Numbered from the stretch's first letter, positions 1-11,815 are shown. The stretch is 64,000 nucleotides of DNA from Nelumbo lutea (GCA_022828595.1 JAKGHH010000004.1:84844270-84908269); one strand, 5' to 3'. Made by a program: numbers and translations. The notes: a model not told the origin generated them from the letters alone.

Positions 1-158
1 TCGTCCTTCCTCACCGGCACGGACCGCACGCTGTACTTGTTCCTCAGGTCGGCCGATAATGGGGCGCTCATCAGAACCCGCCGCACGCTAGACGGGGCGG
101 TGAAGTGCGCCTTTCGGCACTTGCGCCGGGAGCTCGAGACACGCAGGTTGTATTTCAT
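1..158 (-). CDS. RPL26: 60S ribosomal protein L26 (uL24 family), N-terminal part, cut by the window edge
   Basis: This is a structural protein of the cytosolic large ribosomal subunit, of the uL24 family. Reading leftward from the ATG at 158-156 gives an open frame of 52 codons that runs off the window. It begins [19 protein letters not shown] and continues through the hallmark stretch [16 protein letters not shown] and the SVPVRKD segment that opens the KOW-like region. Plant L26 is usually about 145 residues, so roughly the N-terminal third is present. No intron interrupts the visible part, as is common for plant RPL26 genes. The start is the only ATG that gives the conserved N-terminus. 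The coding stretch is clearly more GC-rich than the DNA to its right. Two telo-box motifs lie upstream, which fits a ribosomal protein gene. Family assignment is close to certain; which paralogue it is cannot be told. Confidence 0.96.
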   Translation of the reverse strand, partial: MKYNLRVSSSRRKCRKAHFTAPSSVRRVLMSAPLSADLRNKYSVRSVPVRKD

Positions 159-225
159 GGCTGCTCTCTCTCCCTACTGGAAAATAATCCGGCGACGATA
201 CTAATGTCTCTCTTTTCTCTCCCGA

Positions 226-293
226 TTAGGGTTTTGAGCGGCGCGAAGTGGAATAAATACGAGCAGATGGAATAAGACGAGAACTAGGGTTTT
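226..293 (-). promoter_or_regulatory. Telo-box motifs upstream of RPL26
   Basis: On the minus strand there is an exact AAACCCTAA telo-box at 226-234 and a near match, AAAACCCTAG, at 284-293. They lie about 70 and 130 bases upstream of the RPL26 ATG. Telo-boxes near the transcription start are a known hallmark of plant ribosomal-protein and other translation-related genes, and they link expression to growing tissue. A TATTTA-like stretch lies between them (about 251-260), but the transcription start cannot be fixed from sequence. Confidence 0.7.
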
Positions 294-299
294 GATACT

Positions 300-1075
300 T
301 TGACCATTTTGCCCTCAAATTTTCAATAAGTACATTGTTATGAATTTTTTTGGTAAATTTCTCAAATTACCCTGATTTAGTTAATTGAATAAATATACCT
401 TATTGTTTGAATATTATGTAACGAATAACGTATATTACAATTGACTAACTTTACCCTTATCTTAACATCCGTTAATATTCCATCAAGATTTGTTTACACG
501 TGATTTTTATAAATCCAATTTTACCCTTATCATCATTTTCCTTTCAACAGTGGCAAAAGTAAGTTGGTCCTTATCTAGCAGCGACGATTGCCCCTTCATT
601 CTCTCCCCTTTTGGCGTTGTTTGTCTCACCACGCTAAAATGACCTTAGCCCATTGTAGTCACTGCCAATTGTCTCACCACCATTTGCACATACTTCACTG
701 CATGTTGATATACGGCATGGTGTGAAAGAGTAGCAATGGTGGCATCTTCCAATGGAATATGAAGACAACGGTGGCATCTTCCAATCGAATATGAAGACAA
801 TGATGGCAATTTAGGGGGGGAGCACATTTATGGAACTCCACATCTCAATGTTGATCACAATGCCTCTTGACACCATCAAGACGAGACACGAGACTATAGG
901 TTTTGGATGCAAGCGAGAACAATGATTTGCAACAACGAAACCCACAGGGATTCCAATAAGGGAGGTTCCAGGCAGAGGAAGAGAGGGAACTAGTGTACCC
1001 AGCCCAGTCGATGCTAATCTTGGTGACTCGGTTGATGTTGACTACTATGCGGTCGCATTGGAACCCACAAGTAAA
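300..1075. other. Intergenic stretch right of RPL26, nothing recognised
   Basis: The stretch is AT-rich at first (300-560) and then mixed. No open frame with a recognisable protein and no repeat boundary was found. The short frames here are not supported by any motif. There is a small local duplication of the phrase tggcatcttccaat around 738-787. Confidence 0.5.
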
Positions 1076-1083
1076 CCGCTCAC

Positions 1084-1585
1084 TAGACCTGTTCATGGGC
1101 CGGGCCGGGCTTTTAATCATCATTAATGGAAATACGCTAGGCTCGAACCCGAACCCAGCCCAACCAACGGGCCTATAACTTGGGCCCGAGCCTAGCCCTA
1201 AGAAAAAGCCCAAAGCCCGACCTAATAAAAAAAATTACAATTTTCCTTATTCAAATTAGAATTAAAAATTCAAATGGTTCTTTTTTCTTATTTAAATGAA
1301 TAATGGGCTTACAATATGGTTTTTTTCCCTTTCTTTTACGTTTTAAAACACAATTTTACATTCTTAAATAAAAAAAAAAATGTATTCAAATGGATATAAT
1401 CACATAACCCATTTTAAGTCTAATTTTAGGTCGGGTTCGAGCCGGGCTATTTTGACAAAACCCGAGCCCTGCTCGAATTTATTGCAAGTCGGACTTTTTG
1501 GCCCGAATTTAAGCCTGCGGGCCTATAAACATGTTAAAGCCCGTATGGGGGGTGGGTCAGGCCACCCGGCCCATGAACAGCTCTA
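1084..1585. mobile_element. Non-autonomous hAT element, GGGCCGGG-ended family, copy 1
   Basis: The terminal inverted repeats read tagacctgttcatgggccg at the left and tagagctgttcatgggccg (reverse complement) at the right. The element is flanked by an 8-bp target duplication, ccgctcac (1076-1083) and ctgctcac (1586-1593), seven of eight matching. TIRs of this kind plus an 8-bp TSD are diagnostic of the hAT superfamily. It is about 500 bp with no transposase, so it depends on an enzyme in trans. Two related copies occur at 11102-11568 (opposite orientation) and 51460-51919. Confidence 0.85.
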
Positions 1586-1593
1586 CTGCTCAC

Positions 1594-2920
1594 CATTTCT
1601 CTATGGAGGGAGTTATTTCTTTGTCCTCCATTGGTTTTGGCATGGGGAAATTTTGGCACCTTTGTCGTGCATCATAAGCCTACTCTTAGCAACTCACACA
1701 TCTCCTCTACTCCCTCGACAAGCCTAGATCCCATAATGAACACATATCTGAATATCTCTCAGATTTGGCAAGCCTAACTTCCATAAAGAACCCAAATCTG
1801 AGTATCTCTCAGATATGCAAGAAACCCAAATATGAGATAAGAGACATACTTAGATCTGAGATCCAATCGTCATCCGCTGTTTTGATGTAGGTACTCGTAT
1901 CTGTCGATACTCTTCGAGACAAGTATACTCCAGTGAGGAAGTTGCTACCACCACTAAGCACAGACTTGCCCTGATTGAAGCTAAAATCAGACCGTCGTTT
2001 TGTGATATATTCGCATGACTGGTTAAAGATGAAAAAAATACATCATACCTTCACATTTGATTGAGAGGTAAGTGAAAGAAACACAAGAAAAAAAGTAAAC
2101 ATGTGGATATGAAATCAAACCTTCATGATATATTCACACGACTCAAAGAAATTCACGTGTGGATACCATTTCTTGCACTAAAAGCAGGCCACGGTGAGTA
2201 CCCATCCCGCTTTAATATAGATAGATGATATATTTCCAATACAAGGTATATTGTATCGATACTTTATTCAACAGACCCTATAAATTATGACATATTTTTC
2301 TTTCAAATTTTGACTTATTTTGTTTTATTGCAATACAAATGAAGTAAATTAAGACATGAAGCAGAATTAAGTAAAACCCAAAACAAAGTTAAACCAAAAT
2401 TTGCATTTTTTTTTCATTTGCACTCTCACACATTTGTACTAGTGCAAATAAAATTGCACTACAACCAAATGCAGCCTTATTTTATGACAAAAGAGCCGAT
2501 GCTTTACATCCCTAACTATAAGGTGGCCCAAGCCTGCTTGAACCCTAGTTAATACCAGTGAATCCAGGCTTTGGGCCCATTTCATATTATGTAACGTATA
2601 ACAAGGTGACTGATTTTTTTTAAGGCTAGCAAGGTGATTGATTGAGCCAATTACTTCATTGAGGGGCTATATATGGGTCTATCACGATGAACAAAACAAA
2701 ACCATGGGTGAATCTCGTTATCATTCTCACTTTTTTTTTATAGAAAATATTCTCATTCTCATTGTTCCATATGCAAATAAGCTTGAGAAATTTGAATTAA
2801 CAAGGTGACAATTCATTTAGTTTGAGTTACTAACCAATAAGGCTTTTTCTTAATGCATAGTTTAGGTAATAGTAGTGAAGGGTTGTGGGTCCACAAGTAA
2901 AAACCCTGAGGAGAAAACAT
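1594..2920. other. Intergenic stretch, nothing recognised
   Basis: No gene or bounded repeat was identified. A local direct repeat of aatctgagtatctctcagat-like text occurs around 1745-1830. The rest is AT-rich single-copy-looking DNA. Confidence 0.4.
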
Positions 2921-2922
2921 TT

Positions 2923-3081
2923 CCTGCGACGGGTGTCACAAGACAACCCTGAGACCCCGTTAATTTTTAAACATGCTAGTGATTGGTGAAAAAGGCAAAA
3001 TGTAAAAACAAGCTGTGTTTGATACATTGGAGTATTCAAAATTCAATGGGGTCCCTGGGTTGTCCTGCGACACTCGTCACA
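2923..3081. repeat. Short inverted repeat / foldback element
   Basis: The arm at about 2924-2958 (core tgcgacgggtgtcacaagac) is repeated in inverse orientation at about 3046-3081 (reverse complement tgtgacgagtgtcgcaggac). Both arms continue into gagacccc / gggacccc, and about 90 bases of AT-rich loop separate them. The structure would fold into an imperfect hairpin. It looks like a small MITE, but I could not establish a target duplication, so its class is open. Confidence 0.55.
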
Positions 3082-3338
3082 GACTCACAAGAAATGTAAT
3101 CTCAACTAAATTGCTATGAGAATATGAAGGAACCTCACGGTAATTTCCTAATGTTCGGGGTCCCTAATACAATTTTGTTTCAAAGTCAGATTTCTTTTGG
3201 AGATCAAAGTGTGCAATTACACACCCAATCTGAATTGCAATTAACTATAACTCAAGACTCCATTTGGAAAGTGTGTAAACACAAATATGTTCAATGCCCA
3301 ATAGAATCTTAGTATGGCCCAAACAGTATTAGAAACAA

Positions 3339-3530
3339 AATGGTTTGATCTAGTTTGGTATCTGTACCAAAACGGTTTAATTTGGTCTAGAGATTTCTCA
3401 GATCGTTATTTACTAGTCCCATCTAAGATCTCCAAATCACAGTGAATCGTACTAGGAACCACATTAAACTATAGTAAAATGGTTTGATCTAGTTTGGTTT
3501 TCACATCAAAACGGTTTGATCTAGTTTGAA
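3339..3530. repeat. Diverged direct duplication, period about 138 bp
   Basis: The phrase aaatggtttgatctagtttg occurs at about 3339 and again at about 3477. Both times it is followed by a similar tail with an aaaacggttt core. The two units are diverged. No transposon ends were found. Confidence 0.45.
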
Positions 3531-3659
3531 AATTTATCAATTTGTCATTTATTAATTTGGTCTGAGATCTCCAAATTGGACTGTGAATACCCATTGTGAG
3601 CTCCATGAAGTTCATGGTCGATACAAAGAAATTGAATTGCCACCCATTTTTCAAAGGAA

Positions 3660-6600
3660 ATAGGCCTTCATTTTCAACATAGAAAATTTGATTTTATTGT
3701 TTCAATAGTGACCCCATCTTTCACTAAGGAAAGCACTGAATCGAAAGTTTTGGATAATAAGGATTGGGAGAATAATTTGGACCCCATCCTCAAAGCTGTT
3801 GTAGCAGCCCCATGTAGGAATAATTTGTGCTCAAATTTTAACAAAACACCAATGAAAATTATTGCTCAGAGCTCATGAAATCTGGCAAAAACACTCCAAA
3901 CTTCATCCAAAATTGATTTGAGGTGATGTTATCGGGTCTTATGTACTGATTTCCCTAAGACTATCGCCTGTCAACCTATTTTTTCTCAATTTAGAGAAAA
4001 CTGAGAATGCAAATTTCCCATGATCTCAAGACTTAAAAGAAAACAATATCACGACTTCTACTTCAAATAACATAATGTGAGGCTTACCTCTCATGTATGA
4101 CCTTATGGCGAGCTTCCGGCAATTGGAACAAGTTAAAATGTAGTTTGGATGAGTGATTGAGCTAGGGGAATGTTTCTAATTAGAGATCTTAAATTTGAAA
4201 ACAAGGGAGGCGGATTTAAGGCTTGAACTTCAAAGGCTTTCAGTTTTCAAGTAAAATGAAAATATTATAGAGGCTAGGGAAAATGCTCTTTCTCCCCCCC
4301 CCCCCTCAAGCTCGAGCTAGGCCGCTATTTATAGATAAAAAGGGGGTGGAAATGGGTTTAAAACCTATCCATCTACAACGCTTAGGATTCAACAAAGTTT
4401 TTTCATCAAAATAGGCAAAGCTTTTGAAAGGAAAGGGCCTTCAATTGATCATTAATTCTTTGTGCAACAATTTTCCTCGAGTTTGGGTAGTTTTTTATGT
4501 ATTTCATGGTCCAATGAGAGCTTGGGGCATGCCAAACATTGCAGCACCTCATTCGGGGATGTCAATGGCAAAAAACCTAAATTTGATTCAATTATAAATA
4601 TGATTTTGATGCGGTGATTCAATTTGGCACATCAAAATGGCTTATTCCTAATTTAATGGTCAAACAAGTGAATTATGACGTAGAATTTGACGTGCTAGGA
4701 TTTTTTTGGGTCTCTAAACACAATGGTGGGGTCTGATCGGCTAAATAAGGCTTAAACAATAGAGATGCATCATTGGTACACTCTTGACCAACAGATTTGC
4801 TAATACATAATAATGGCTTGATGATAGGTCAAATAGGGGGTTTTTTAGTTGAAATTTGGTACAATGACATGGATTGAGATTACGAGATTGTTGAGTGGGC
4901 TAGGTTGTGTCAATAACATATAGAACACATGTTTTAGGCTCAAGAAATGTTGTAGTGTAAGATGCGTTGAAATTGAATCTTTGATGGATGAATGGTTAAA
5001 CCATGGAATTCAGGGCTAAAATTAGTGTGATTGGTTGTTTATAGATTTTGTTTCACATTATGGAGTCTAATTGGAGATGAAGTATGGTGATGTGGCACAA
5101 CCGTGACCATCAGAAGGGGATCATGTAGATTTAACGGTGGATTTAAGGGTATTTGGGATGTTTCTCAAGGTTTTAGCACATTTTAAAGAGATTGGCATGG
5201 TTTAATCAAGCATCTAGGATGTAGGATGTGGGTTAAAGAAAGATCGAGCAAAAATCAAGTGCTAACACCCCTATATAAATATTGGGGTGGATGGAATACA
5301 AATGATTATAATTCAGACCAATGCTACAGGATTAAAATCCAAAGTGTGTAATGACCACAAAATTAATATGGTTTCCATAGTCCAAATACAAGAACTTAAG
5401 CTACTAAGCTAATCATCATGGTTAAACTATGAGAAAATACATTTACTTTGGATGGGATAATCTAATGAGGATTAAGAACACCAAGAAAGGAAGATGACGA
5501 AGTAGTAGCCTAACTCTGTGGAACTGAAGATGAAGTCGCAACTGTTACTTTATAAGAACACAAGTCGTTTAGTTAAAGAAATTTGTATATAGTGACAATG
5601 TCTTAATCGGATAATTTGGTACTACCTCGAAGAACCTTACTTTAAAATGATGCTTTAAGATATAAAATCTCAAGATTCTCAACCTATAAAAGAACCAGAA
5701 ATGTTGGTGACTATCAATATGTGTAACATAGTTATGAAACAACTACGAGCAGGATGATTAAAATAGAATAATGAATGAAGCATATGTATTAAGCTAATTA
5801 TTTGACCATCAGTGAAAAACATGGCCAATAATGGTTCAAGTTTGATGTGGAGATTTTGTACAAATCTACCATGTAAAAACTATTACATTCAACTTCAACA
5901 TTAGCATCTCCTAACAGTTCATGTCGCATCCAGAATTTGGGCTTGTAACCCTTGCAGATTGGATGTAAATGCCACACTCAACACATGATTGTTGCATGCT
6001 AAGATGGTTGATAGAGTTTGTTGACTGACCATTTCTTGTCTCTATCAACGCCTTGCATGGCAGTGGTGGCACCCTACATGTCCAAAATATATAATAGCTT
6101 AGAAAATCAGTGACATGGAGCTGAACACCAAATGGCACAAAGAAAAATAAAATTCCTAGATGTAGGAGCAAAAAATAAAATCAAATTTATTTTAGTGGCC
6201 ACCAAAATAAAAGATGATAATCAGATGGTTAATGACCATTGTCATTTTAAAAGTTAAAGTCACTTTTTCTAGAAGATGTATTTTGTACTAATCAAAGCAT
6301 ATAAGAACAGCACAACACCCAGATAGCCACAAGGTGCCAACCAATTGGCTGGTAAGGTCTCTTGGATTAGGGGGTTAGTTATGGGTTGTGGGGTAGGATA
6401 CCCCTGTTGTGTTGCCCTTTAGAAGACAAAAAAAACACCTAGATAGCCTATCTCTAATAATTATCATGAGAACAAACATGGAATTTGTGATAGGAATACA
6501 TCAAGGCCATGTCTGCACCAAGCTCACAATAGCTCTTTTTAAGGAACAATAATTATTTCCTTGCGGATAAAGGCAAATAATCGATTTCCAATTTATAAAT
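3660..6600. other. Long intergenic stretch, nothing recognised
   Basis: About 2.9 kb with no coding potential I can support and no clear transposon termini. A short poly-C run occurs near 4297-4308. Parts may be old, unrecognisable retroelement DNA; that is a guess from its length and lack of genes. Confidence 0.4.
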
Positions 6601-6629
6601 TCACTTTTCAATTCAACTCCTATCATTCA

Positions 6630-6880
6630 TTTTTCGAATGGCCCGACTGTTCGAACTGCACGAATTGAACATTTTGACAATTAAAAAAATAAAAAATGGG
6701 CAAAACCGTTAGATGGTTCAAACTGTTTGAGCAGTTTGACAGCACATGTTAGCGATTTGTTGGCCTAATCAATGGTTTTTGGTGAAATAATGGTTATGGG
6801 ATAAAATGGAACCGATTACTTGATCGGTTCCTAGTTTTTCTGGTCTGGTCCGTTTTTGAAAACCAAGGGAGAAAGAACCT
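6630..6880. repeat. Degenerate copy of the GGTTTTNAAAACC-ended hAT-like family
   Basis: The stretch contains the family landmarks in inverted order: a wobbled gactgttcgaactg segment, the poly-A/T centre near 6685, tgttggcctaatcaa, and the end tttttgaaaaccaagg. It resembles the triplet at 8605-9547 read on the other strand. No target duplication can be read, so it is an old copy. Confidence 0.45.
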
Positions 6881-7859
6881 TTTTTGTACTCTAATATTTG
6901 TAGAGTACTCTTGATTTGTGGGAATAGGAATATGGAATCGAAATAGGAACATATGAACCTTTGGGTTGTTGGTTTTGAAATGGGAGAATGACGCAGTGAT
7001 GCGGGGCATGGGTTTGGAATTTAGAGAATAAGAAAAGGGGAGAGTGACTTTTTAATGAATTTTATTCTTTTAACATATTTCTTTTTTGAAATATGATTAT
7101 ATTATGGTTGTTTTGAAACCGGATACTAGGGATAACCTGCATTCAATGAACATGACAAGTTGAATGTTGTTTGGTTGAAGTCCCGGATATGATATAAAAA
7201 TGATACATTTCCCATATCATAGATTTTCCCTTTGTACTCCTTCCAAATGGAGCCTTATTTGCAATATTTCTTCTACTTATCGCTTTCAAATCTAAATCTC
7301 ATAATTCAAAGGGTTCAACTATGATTCTAAAAACAATTTATAACCAATCAACCGGTGTCATAAATGTGTTAACCAATCGGGTGCCACTCATCATGGGGAT
7401 TTTGATTACTCAATATTCTTTCGGTATCAAATATTTCCAACATCACAGATTTATCCGAATTCAAAACGCTAAATTCTCTTATTTCCATGATATGAAGGTC
7501 ATTCGAATTTTATCTTTTCACATACTAAATTAAAATTAATCAAAATTTATAATGGAAAATTACATTTTCTCAAAAAACAAAGTTTCCAAGTCATTCATTA
7601 GGGGAATAAAGCAAAATTTCTAAGCCCCTTGACTCATATCGTCCTAATCCCACTTTCCAAAAATCATATCCCCTTGTTTTTTTTTTCTTGATAGAGCAGG
7701 TCCCCATTACATTACATCCCACTCACTATAATACCTACATAACTAGACAAGCTTAATGTACCAGTGTTGGATACATACTTATCAAATATTGTACCAATGC
7801 TGCATGGATACCTTTAGATGTACTTAGCATTAACATTTATAAAATATGTAAAAATGCTA

Positions 7860-7863
<4 letters not shown>

Positions 7864-7912
<49 letters not shown>
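7864..7912. repeat. Compound microsatellite (TC)n(TA)n
   Basis: An uninterrupted run of TC dinucleotides to about 7890 passes directly into TA dinucleotides to about 7912. Confidence 0.95.
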
Positions 7913-7913
<1 letters not shown>

Positions 7914-8159
7914 TAAACTAAAAAATTTATGCACATGTTTGGAAAGACATAGTCTTAGAAATGATATTTAGCATCAAAGGTTAGATTTAGGATACTTGTT
8001 TTGCATCATGGACAAAAATGTGTGTATTGATCCATACCACACTTTAATGGGCATTCTGCAAGGTGTGGCACATTTCTGCCCACATATTGTGTTTGATTCC
8101 ATGCATCTCAACTACAACATGTGAGATTATCTATGTGGTTAATCATTAAAATACAATAC

Positions 8160-8580
8160 TTTATTTTTAGTAATATATATAATAGAAAATATTAATAAAT
8201 TATAAAAAAATAATGATTAATAAAAATAGTATTAATAATAATTAATAATACTAACAATAATATTAATAATATTTAATAACAAATAATGATATTAATATTA
8301 ACTAAAATTAGTAGTAATAATACTAATTAAAAAAATATTAATATTAATAAAAATATAATTAATAATTAATGATCAATAAAATAATGTTAACAATAATTAA
8401 AAATAATAATATTAATATTTATAATATTTGATAATAATTAATAATATTATTACTAGTTACTAATAATTAACAATGATTGATAATATTAATAAAAATAATA
8501 TTCAAAACATATTAATTACAAAAAATATTATTAATAATATTACTAATATTGTTTTATGAAGTTATTGACAATTTGACATT
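8160..8580. repeat. AT-only cryptic repeat block (TAATAAT-like)
   Basis: About 400 bases consist almost entirely of A and T, with recurring attaataat / aataatatta words but no fixed period. No coding potential. It directly precedes the hAT triplet. Confidence 0.7.
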
Positions 8581-8604
8581 ACTAATATTTATTATGTAAA
8601 ATAA

Positions 8605-8878
8605 CATGGTTTCAAAAACCGGACCAGACCGGACAGTCAGACCAGAAAAACCGGGAATCGGTTAGGCGATCAGTTTCGTTTTTTGCTAAAACTGGATTTT
8701 GGCCAAAAAAATGTTGATTTGGTCAACAAAATGCTGACTTGGGCAGTTGAACCATTTGAATCTTTCAACGGTTTTGATAATTTTTTACTTTTTCATTTTT
8801 CGTCAAAATGGGTCGACCGTTCAACCCGAGAACTAGACCCTGACTGATTCATTCTCTGTGTCGGTTTTAAAAACCTTG
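8605..8878. mobile_element. hAT-like MITE, triplet copy 1
   Basis: The element runs from catggtttcaaaaaccggac to the end ggttttaaaaaccttg. The 8-bp flank taaaataa is identical on both sides (8597-8604 and 8879-8886), an intact hAT-type target duplication. At 274 bp it has no coding capacity. It is the first of three head-to-tail copies with a spacing of about 331-334 bp. Confidence 0.85.
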
Positions 8879-8933
8879 TAAAATAATAAATAATAAAATA
8901 TACATTTATTCAATTAAATGTTATTACTTTTTC

Positions 8934-9211
8934 CATGGTTTTCAAAACTGGACCAGATCAAACGGTTGGATAGGAAAAACCGGGAATCAGTCAGATCCAT
9001 TTTTTCCCCAACACGGGATTTTGGCCCAAAAACATTGATTTGGTCAACAAACCGTTGACCTGGTCAGTTGAGTTGTTCGAATCATTTGAACTGCTCAACA
9101 ATTTTGATCATTTTTTATTTTTTTATTTTTTCTGTCAGAACGGGCCGACTGTTCGACCTGGGAATTGGACCCCTGATCGGTTCGTTCTATGAGTTGGTTT
9201 TAGAAACCTTA
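8934..9211. mobile_element. hAT-like MITE, triplet copy 2 (mixed flanks)
   Basis: Same family as its neighbours. Its left flank is actttttc (8926-8933), the flank type of copy 3. Its right flank is taaaataa (9212-9219), the flank type of copy 1. It therefore lacks a matching target duplication of its own, as expected for a recombinant copy. Confidence 0.85.
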
Positions 9212-9266
9212 TAAAATAATAAATTAAAAAATATACACTTATCCAATTAAATGTTATTGCTTTTTT

Positions 9267-9547
9267 CATTGTTTTCAAAACTGGACCAAGTCGAACAATC
9301 GAACCGGAAAAACTGGGAATCGGTTAGGTGACTAGTTCAGTTTTTCACCAAAATCGGATTTTGGCCACAAAACGTTGATTTGGTTAGTAAACCGCTGACC
9401 AAATCAACGATTCAATGGGTTTGACCATTTTTTATTATTTTTTTTTCTGTTAGAACGGGTTGATCATTCAGTTCAAATGGTCGAACCATTCGACTAGGGA
9501 ACCAGACCCATGCCGGTTCATTCTTCGAGTCGGTTTTAAAAACCTTG
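9267..9547. mobile_element. hAT-like MITE, triplet copy 3
   Basis: Same family, ending cggttttaaaaaccttg. The right flank is actttttc (9548-9555). The left flank is the slightly changed cttttttc, about six of eight matching. It appears to be an independent insertion about 55 bp from the ancestral copy 1 site, later joined by duplication. Confidence 0.75.
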
Positions 9548-9555
9548 ACTTTTTC

Positions 9556-10369
9556 ATGCAAAATCAAATAACATGAAATATGAAACGATAAATATTAGAT
9601 GTGAAGTATGGGATAACTCCTCATCCCATACAATAGAGTAGTGTGGTTTAATCCACGAGATAAACTTGTGGATGATAAGTTGGCCTGTGGCATGAACCAA
9701 TCCATGAGATAGTGTGGATTGGTCCACATCACGAACCAACCGAACGCCCTAAGCAATTGTGGTGCAAACCAAAACTCAATATATCATGTTCCATGAATCT
9801 GAACACCACCTTAAATGTTTGCTCTTAAGTTAAGACTAATTGCTATATGGTGATGCAAAAAGAAATTTGAAATATGGAGATACTCTCCCCAAGAATCTAA
9901 TAGGTGCTCCCTTCTCTTATCTCCCAACACGAAGTGGCCTTCATTCTAGATAGACAAATAATTAACCAAATCCTAATTGCTTCGCATTGTATGAAAGCTC
10001 AAAAGGGACTAAGTAAAAGGGGAATAACAATCAAACTTGACTTGGAGAAATAATGTGATCTGGTGGATTGAGAGTTCATGATTAATATTATGAGAAGGTT
10101 TGGCTTTGGGGAACTATGGTGTGAATGGATTAGAGGTTGTTTGCAAACAAGTCATTATTCAATAATTAAGACTTTAAGAGGTATCGAGAGTGTTGGTGAG
10201 GACTACTAAAGATGATCGGTTGAGAGGGAGTAGAAGATGTAGGCAGGAAAGAAAAAGGGGAGAGGAAGGAGAGGCTTAGAGGCTGTAATATGGGGTTAGT
10301 GATAAATAATTATACTTTAATTTGTCCCTTAAATTTTCACTTCTTGACAAATATCCTTGACTGTTAAGT
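9556..10369. other. Intergenic stretch, nothing recognised
   Basis: No supported gene or bounded element. The text around 9590-9740 contains a locally repeated tccac/gtgga motif but no element ends. Confidence 0.4.
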
Positions 10370-10378
10370 TAAATCATA

Positions 10379-11090
10379 GGGAAAATTCCCAATTAGTACC
10401 CTGTACCTTGGGCGTAGTACCAATTTGGTCCCCAAACTTTAAAAGGCAATAATTATGCATCAGAACTTTCAGAACATGTCAATCTAGTACTTGTGGCGTC
10501 ATATAATTTTCTTTTTCAACCATCCAAGTGCCCAAATATGGCAATAAACAACGATCTTCTCTTTAACGCTGATCACCATTTTACCAACTTCAAGAGGAAG
10601 TTGGGAAGAATTATGCTATCCATAGGTGAGGCCACCACCAAACTAATATCATCCAATATTGTATGTATATGCTATTTCACAAGTTAGATGAAATGGTTCA
10701 TGGTAGTACCCAAAAATGGTCTGAGAGGAGAAACCCCTTTTGTTCATGCTCACAAGGCTAGAGAGGGCAATTTTTCCCATCCTTGATGGGGACTCGACTT
10801 CCCTAACCCAACGGGGCAGGGATGGGGATTGTTTTGGCAGGCCCGGGATGGGAACGAGGATTAATAGGAATCACCAATTGAGATTGGGGTCAGGGATGGG
10901 GATTAAGTAAATTTATTTTCAAATAAATACTGTTATCGGATTTTAAAGTTACTGGATTCACAAATCCCACGTAAGTTTGGGTATTGAATTATCGGATTTT
11001 AAAGTTAGGGGACAAAAGTAATATTAGGCCAAAGTAAATGGCATTAAGCCCAAAGTAAAGTAAAGGATACTACTAATTGAGAATTTTTCC
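10379..11090. mobile_element. Non-autonomous Mutator-like element
   Basis: The terminal repeats read gggaaaattcccaattagta at the left and ggaaaaattctcaattagta (reverse complement) at the right. The 9-bp flanks are taaatcata (10370-10378) and aaaatcata (11091-11099), eight of nine matching. A 9-bp TSD points to the Mutator superfamily. The interior carries G-rich text (10750-10910, ggcaatttttccca start) resembling one end of another hAT-like repeat, plus a direct repeat of atcggattttaaagtta at about 10935 and 10991. No transposase. Confidence 0.75.
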
Positions 11091-11101
11091 AAAATCATAA
11101 G

Positions 11102-11568
11102 TAGACTTGTTCATGGGCCGGGGGCTTAAATTCAGGCCAAAAAGCCCGGCCTACAATAAATTCGAGCCAGGCTCGGGTTTTGTCAAAATAGCCTGGCCCG
11201 AGCTCGGCTCGGCCCAACCTAATATTAGACTTAAAGCGAGTAATGTGATTATGTCCATTTGAATAAATTTTTTGATTTAAGAATGTAAAACTATGTCTTA
11301 AAATATAAAAGAACGGGGAAAAAACCACCTTGTAGGTCCATTGTTCATTTAAATAGGAAAAAAATGAATTTTTAATTCTATTTTGAATAGGGAAAATTGT
11401 TTTTTTATTAGATCGGGCTTCAGACTCAGACTCGGGCTTTGGGCTTTTTATCAGGGCCGGACTCGGGCCCAAGTTATAGGCCTGTTGGTCGGGCCGGGCT
11501 AGGGCTCAGGCCTAACATATTTCCCTTAATGACAAGTGAAAGCCCGGCCCGGCCCATAAACAGATCTA
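11102..11568. mobile_element. Non-autonomous hAT element, GGGCCGGG-ended family, copy 2, in the MAPKKK promoter region
   Basis: The TIRs are tagacttgttcatgggccgg and tagatctgtttatgggccgg. The 8-bp TSD atcataag is perfect on both sides (11094-11101 and 11569-11576). The interior matches the element at 1084-1585 in the opposite orientation, including the gggttttgtcaaaatag segment. It ends about 370 bp upstream of the MAPKKK start codon and lies only a few bases from the preceding Mutator-like element. Confidence 0.92.
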
Positions 11569-11582
11569 ATCATAAGACGGAA

Positions 11583-11587
11583 AACGG
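11583..11587 (+). promoter_or_regulatory. AACGG core, possible mitosis-specific activator (MSA-like) site
   Basis: The context is aaaacggttcattc, about 355 bp upstream of the MAPKKK ATG and just after the hAT element. The pentamer AACGG is the core of MSA elements bound by three-repeat MYB factors, which drive G2/M genes in plants. The full consensus is only partly met. Relevance is inferred from the known cytokinesis role of NPK1/ANP kinases. Confidence 0.3.
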
Positions 11588-11815
11588 TTCATTCGCTCGT
11601 GGCCACCTCCTTTTACAAGGGGGTATTTGTAATTTACCCAATTTTTTTATCTCTCGAAAAATTGAATCGGTGGCAACTAGCAAGCGGACGAGTGGTCTTG
11701 GTATTTGACCAAACCATCCCTAATGAGGTACAAGTAATTTAACTTTTGTTTTTGAAAAAAGGATCCCCTGCCTTTTCCCTCCTTCAAATCTTTCTCTCTC
11801 TCGTCTCGTCTCGAA

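Noticed and set aside
8605..9547. Regularly spaced repeats as a CRISPR-like array or satellite
   Set aside because: Units of about 275 bp with homologous spacers and hAT-type flanks; the tandem order is explained by recombination between transposon copies, and this is plant nuclear DNA.
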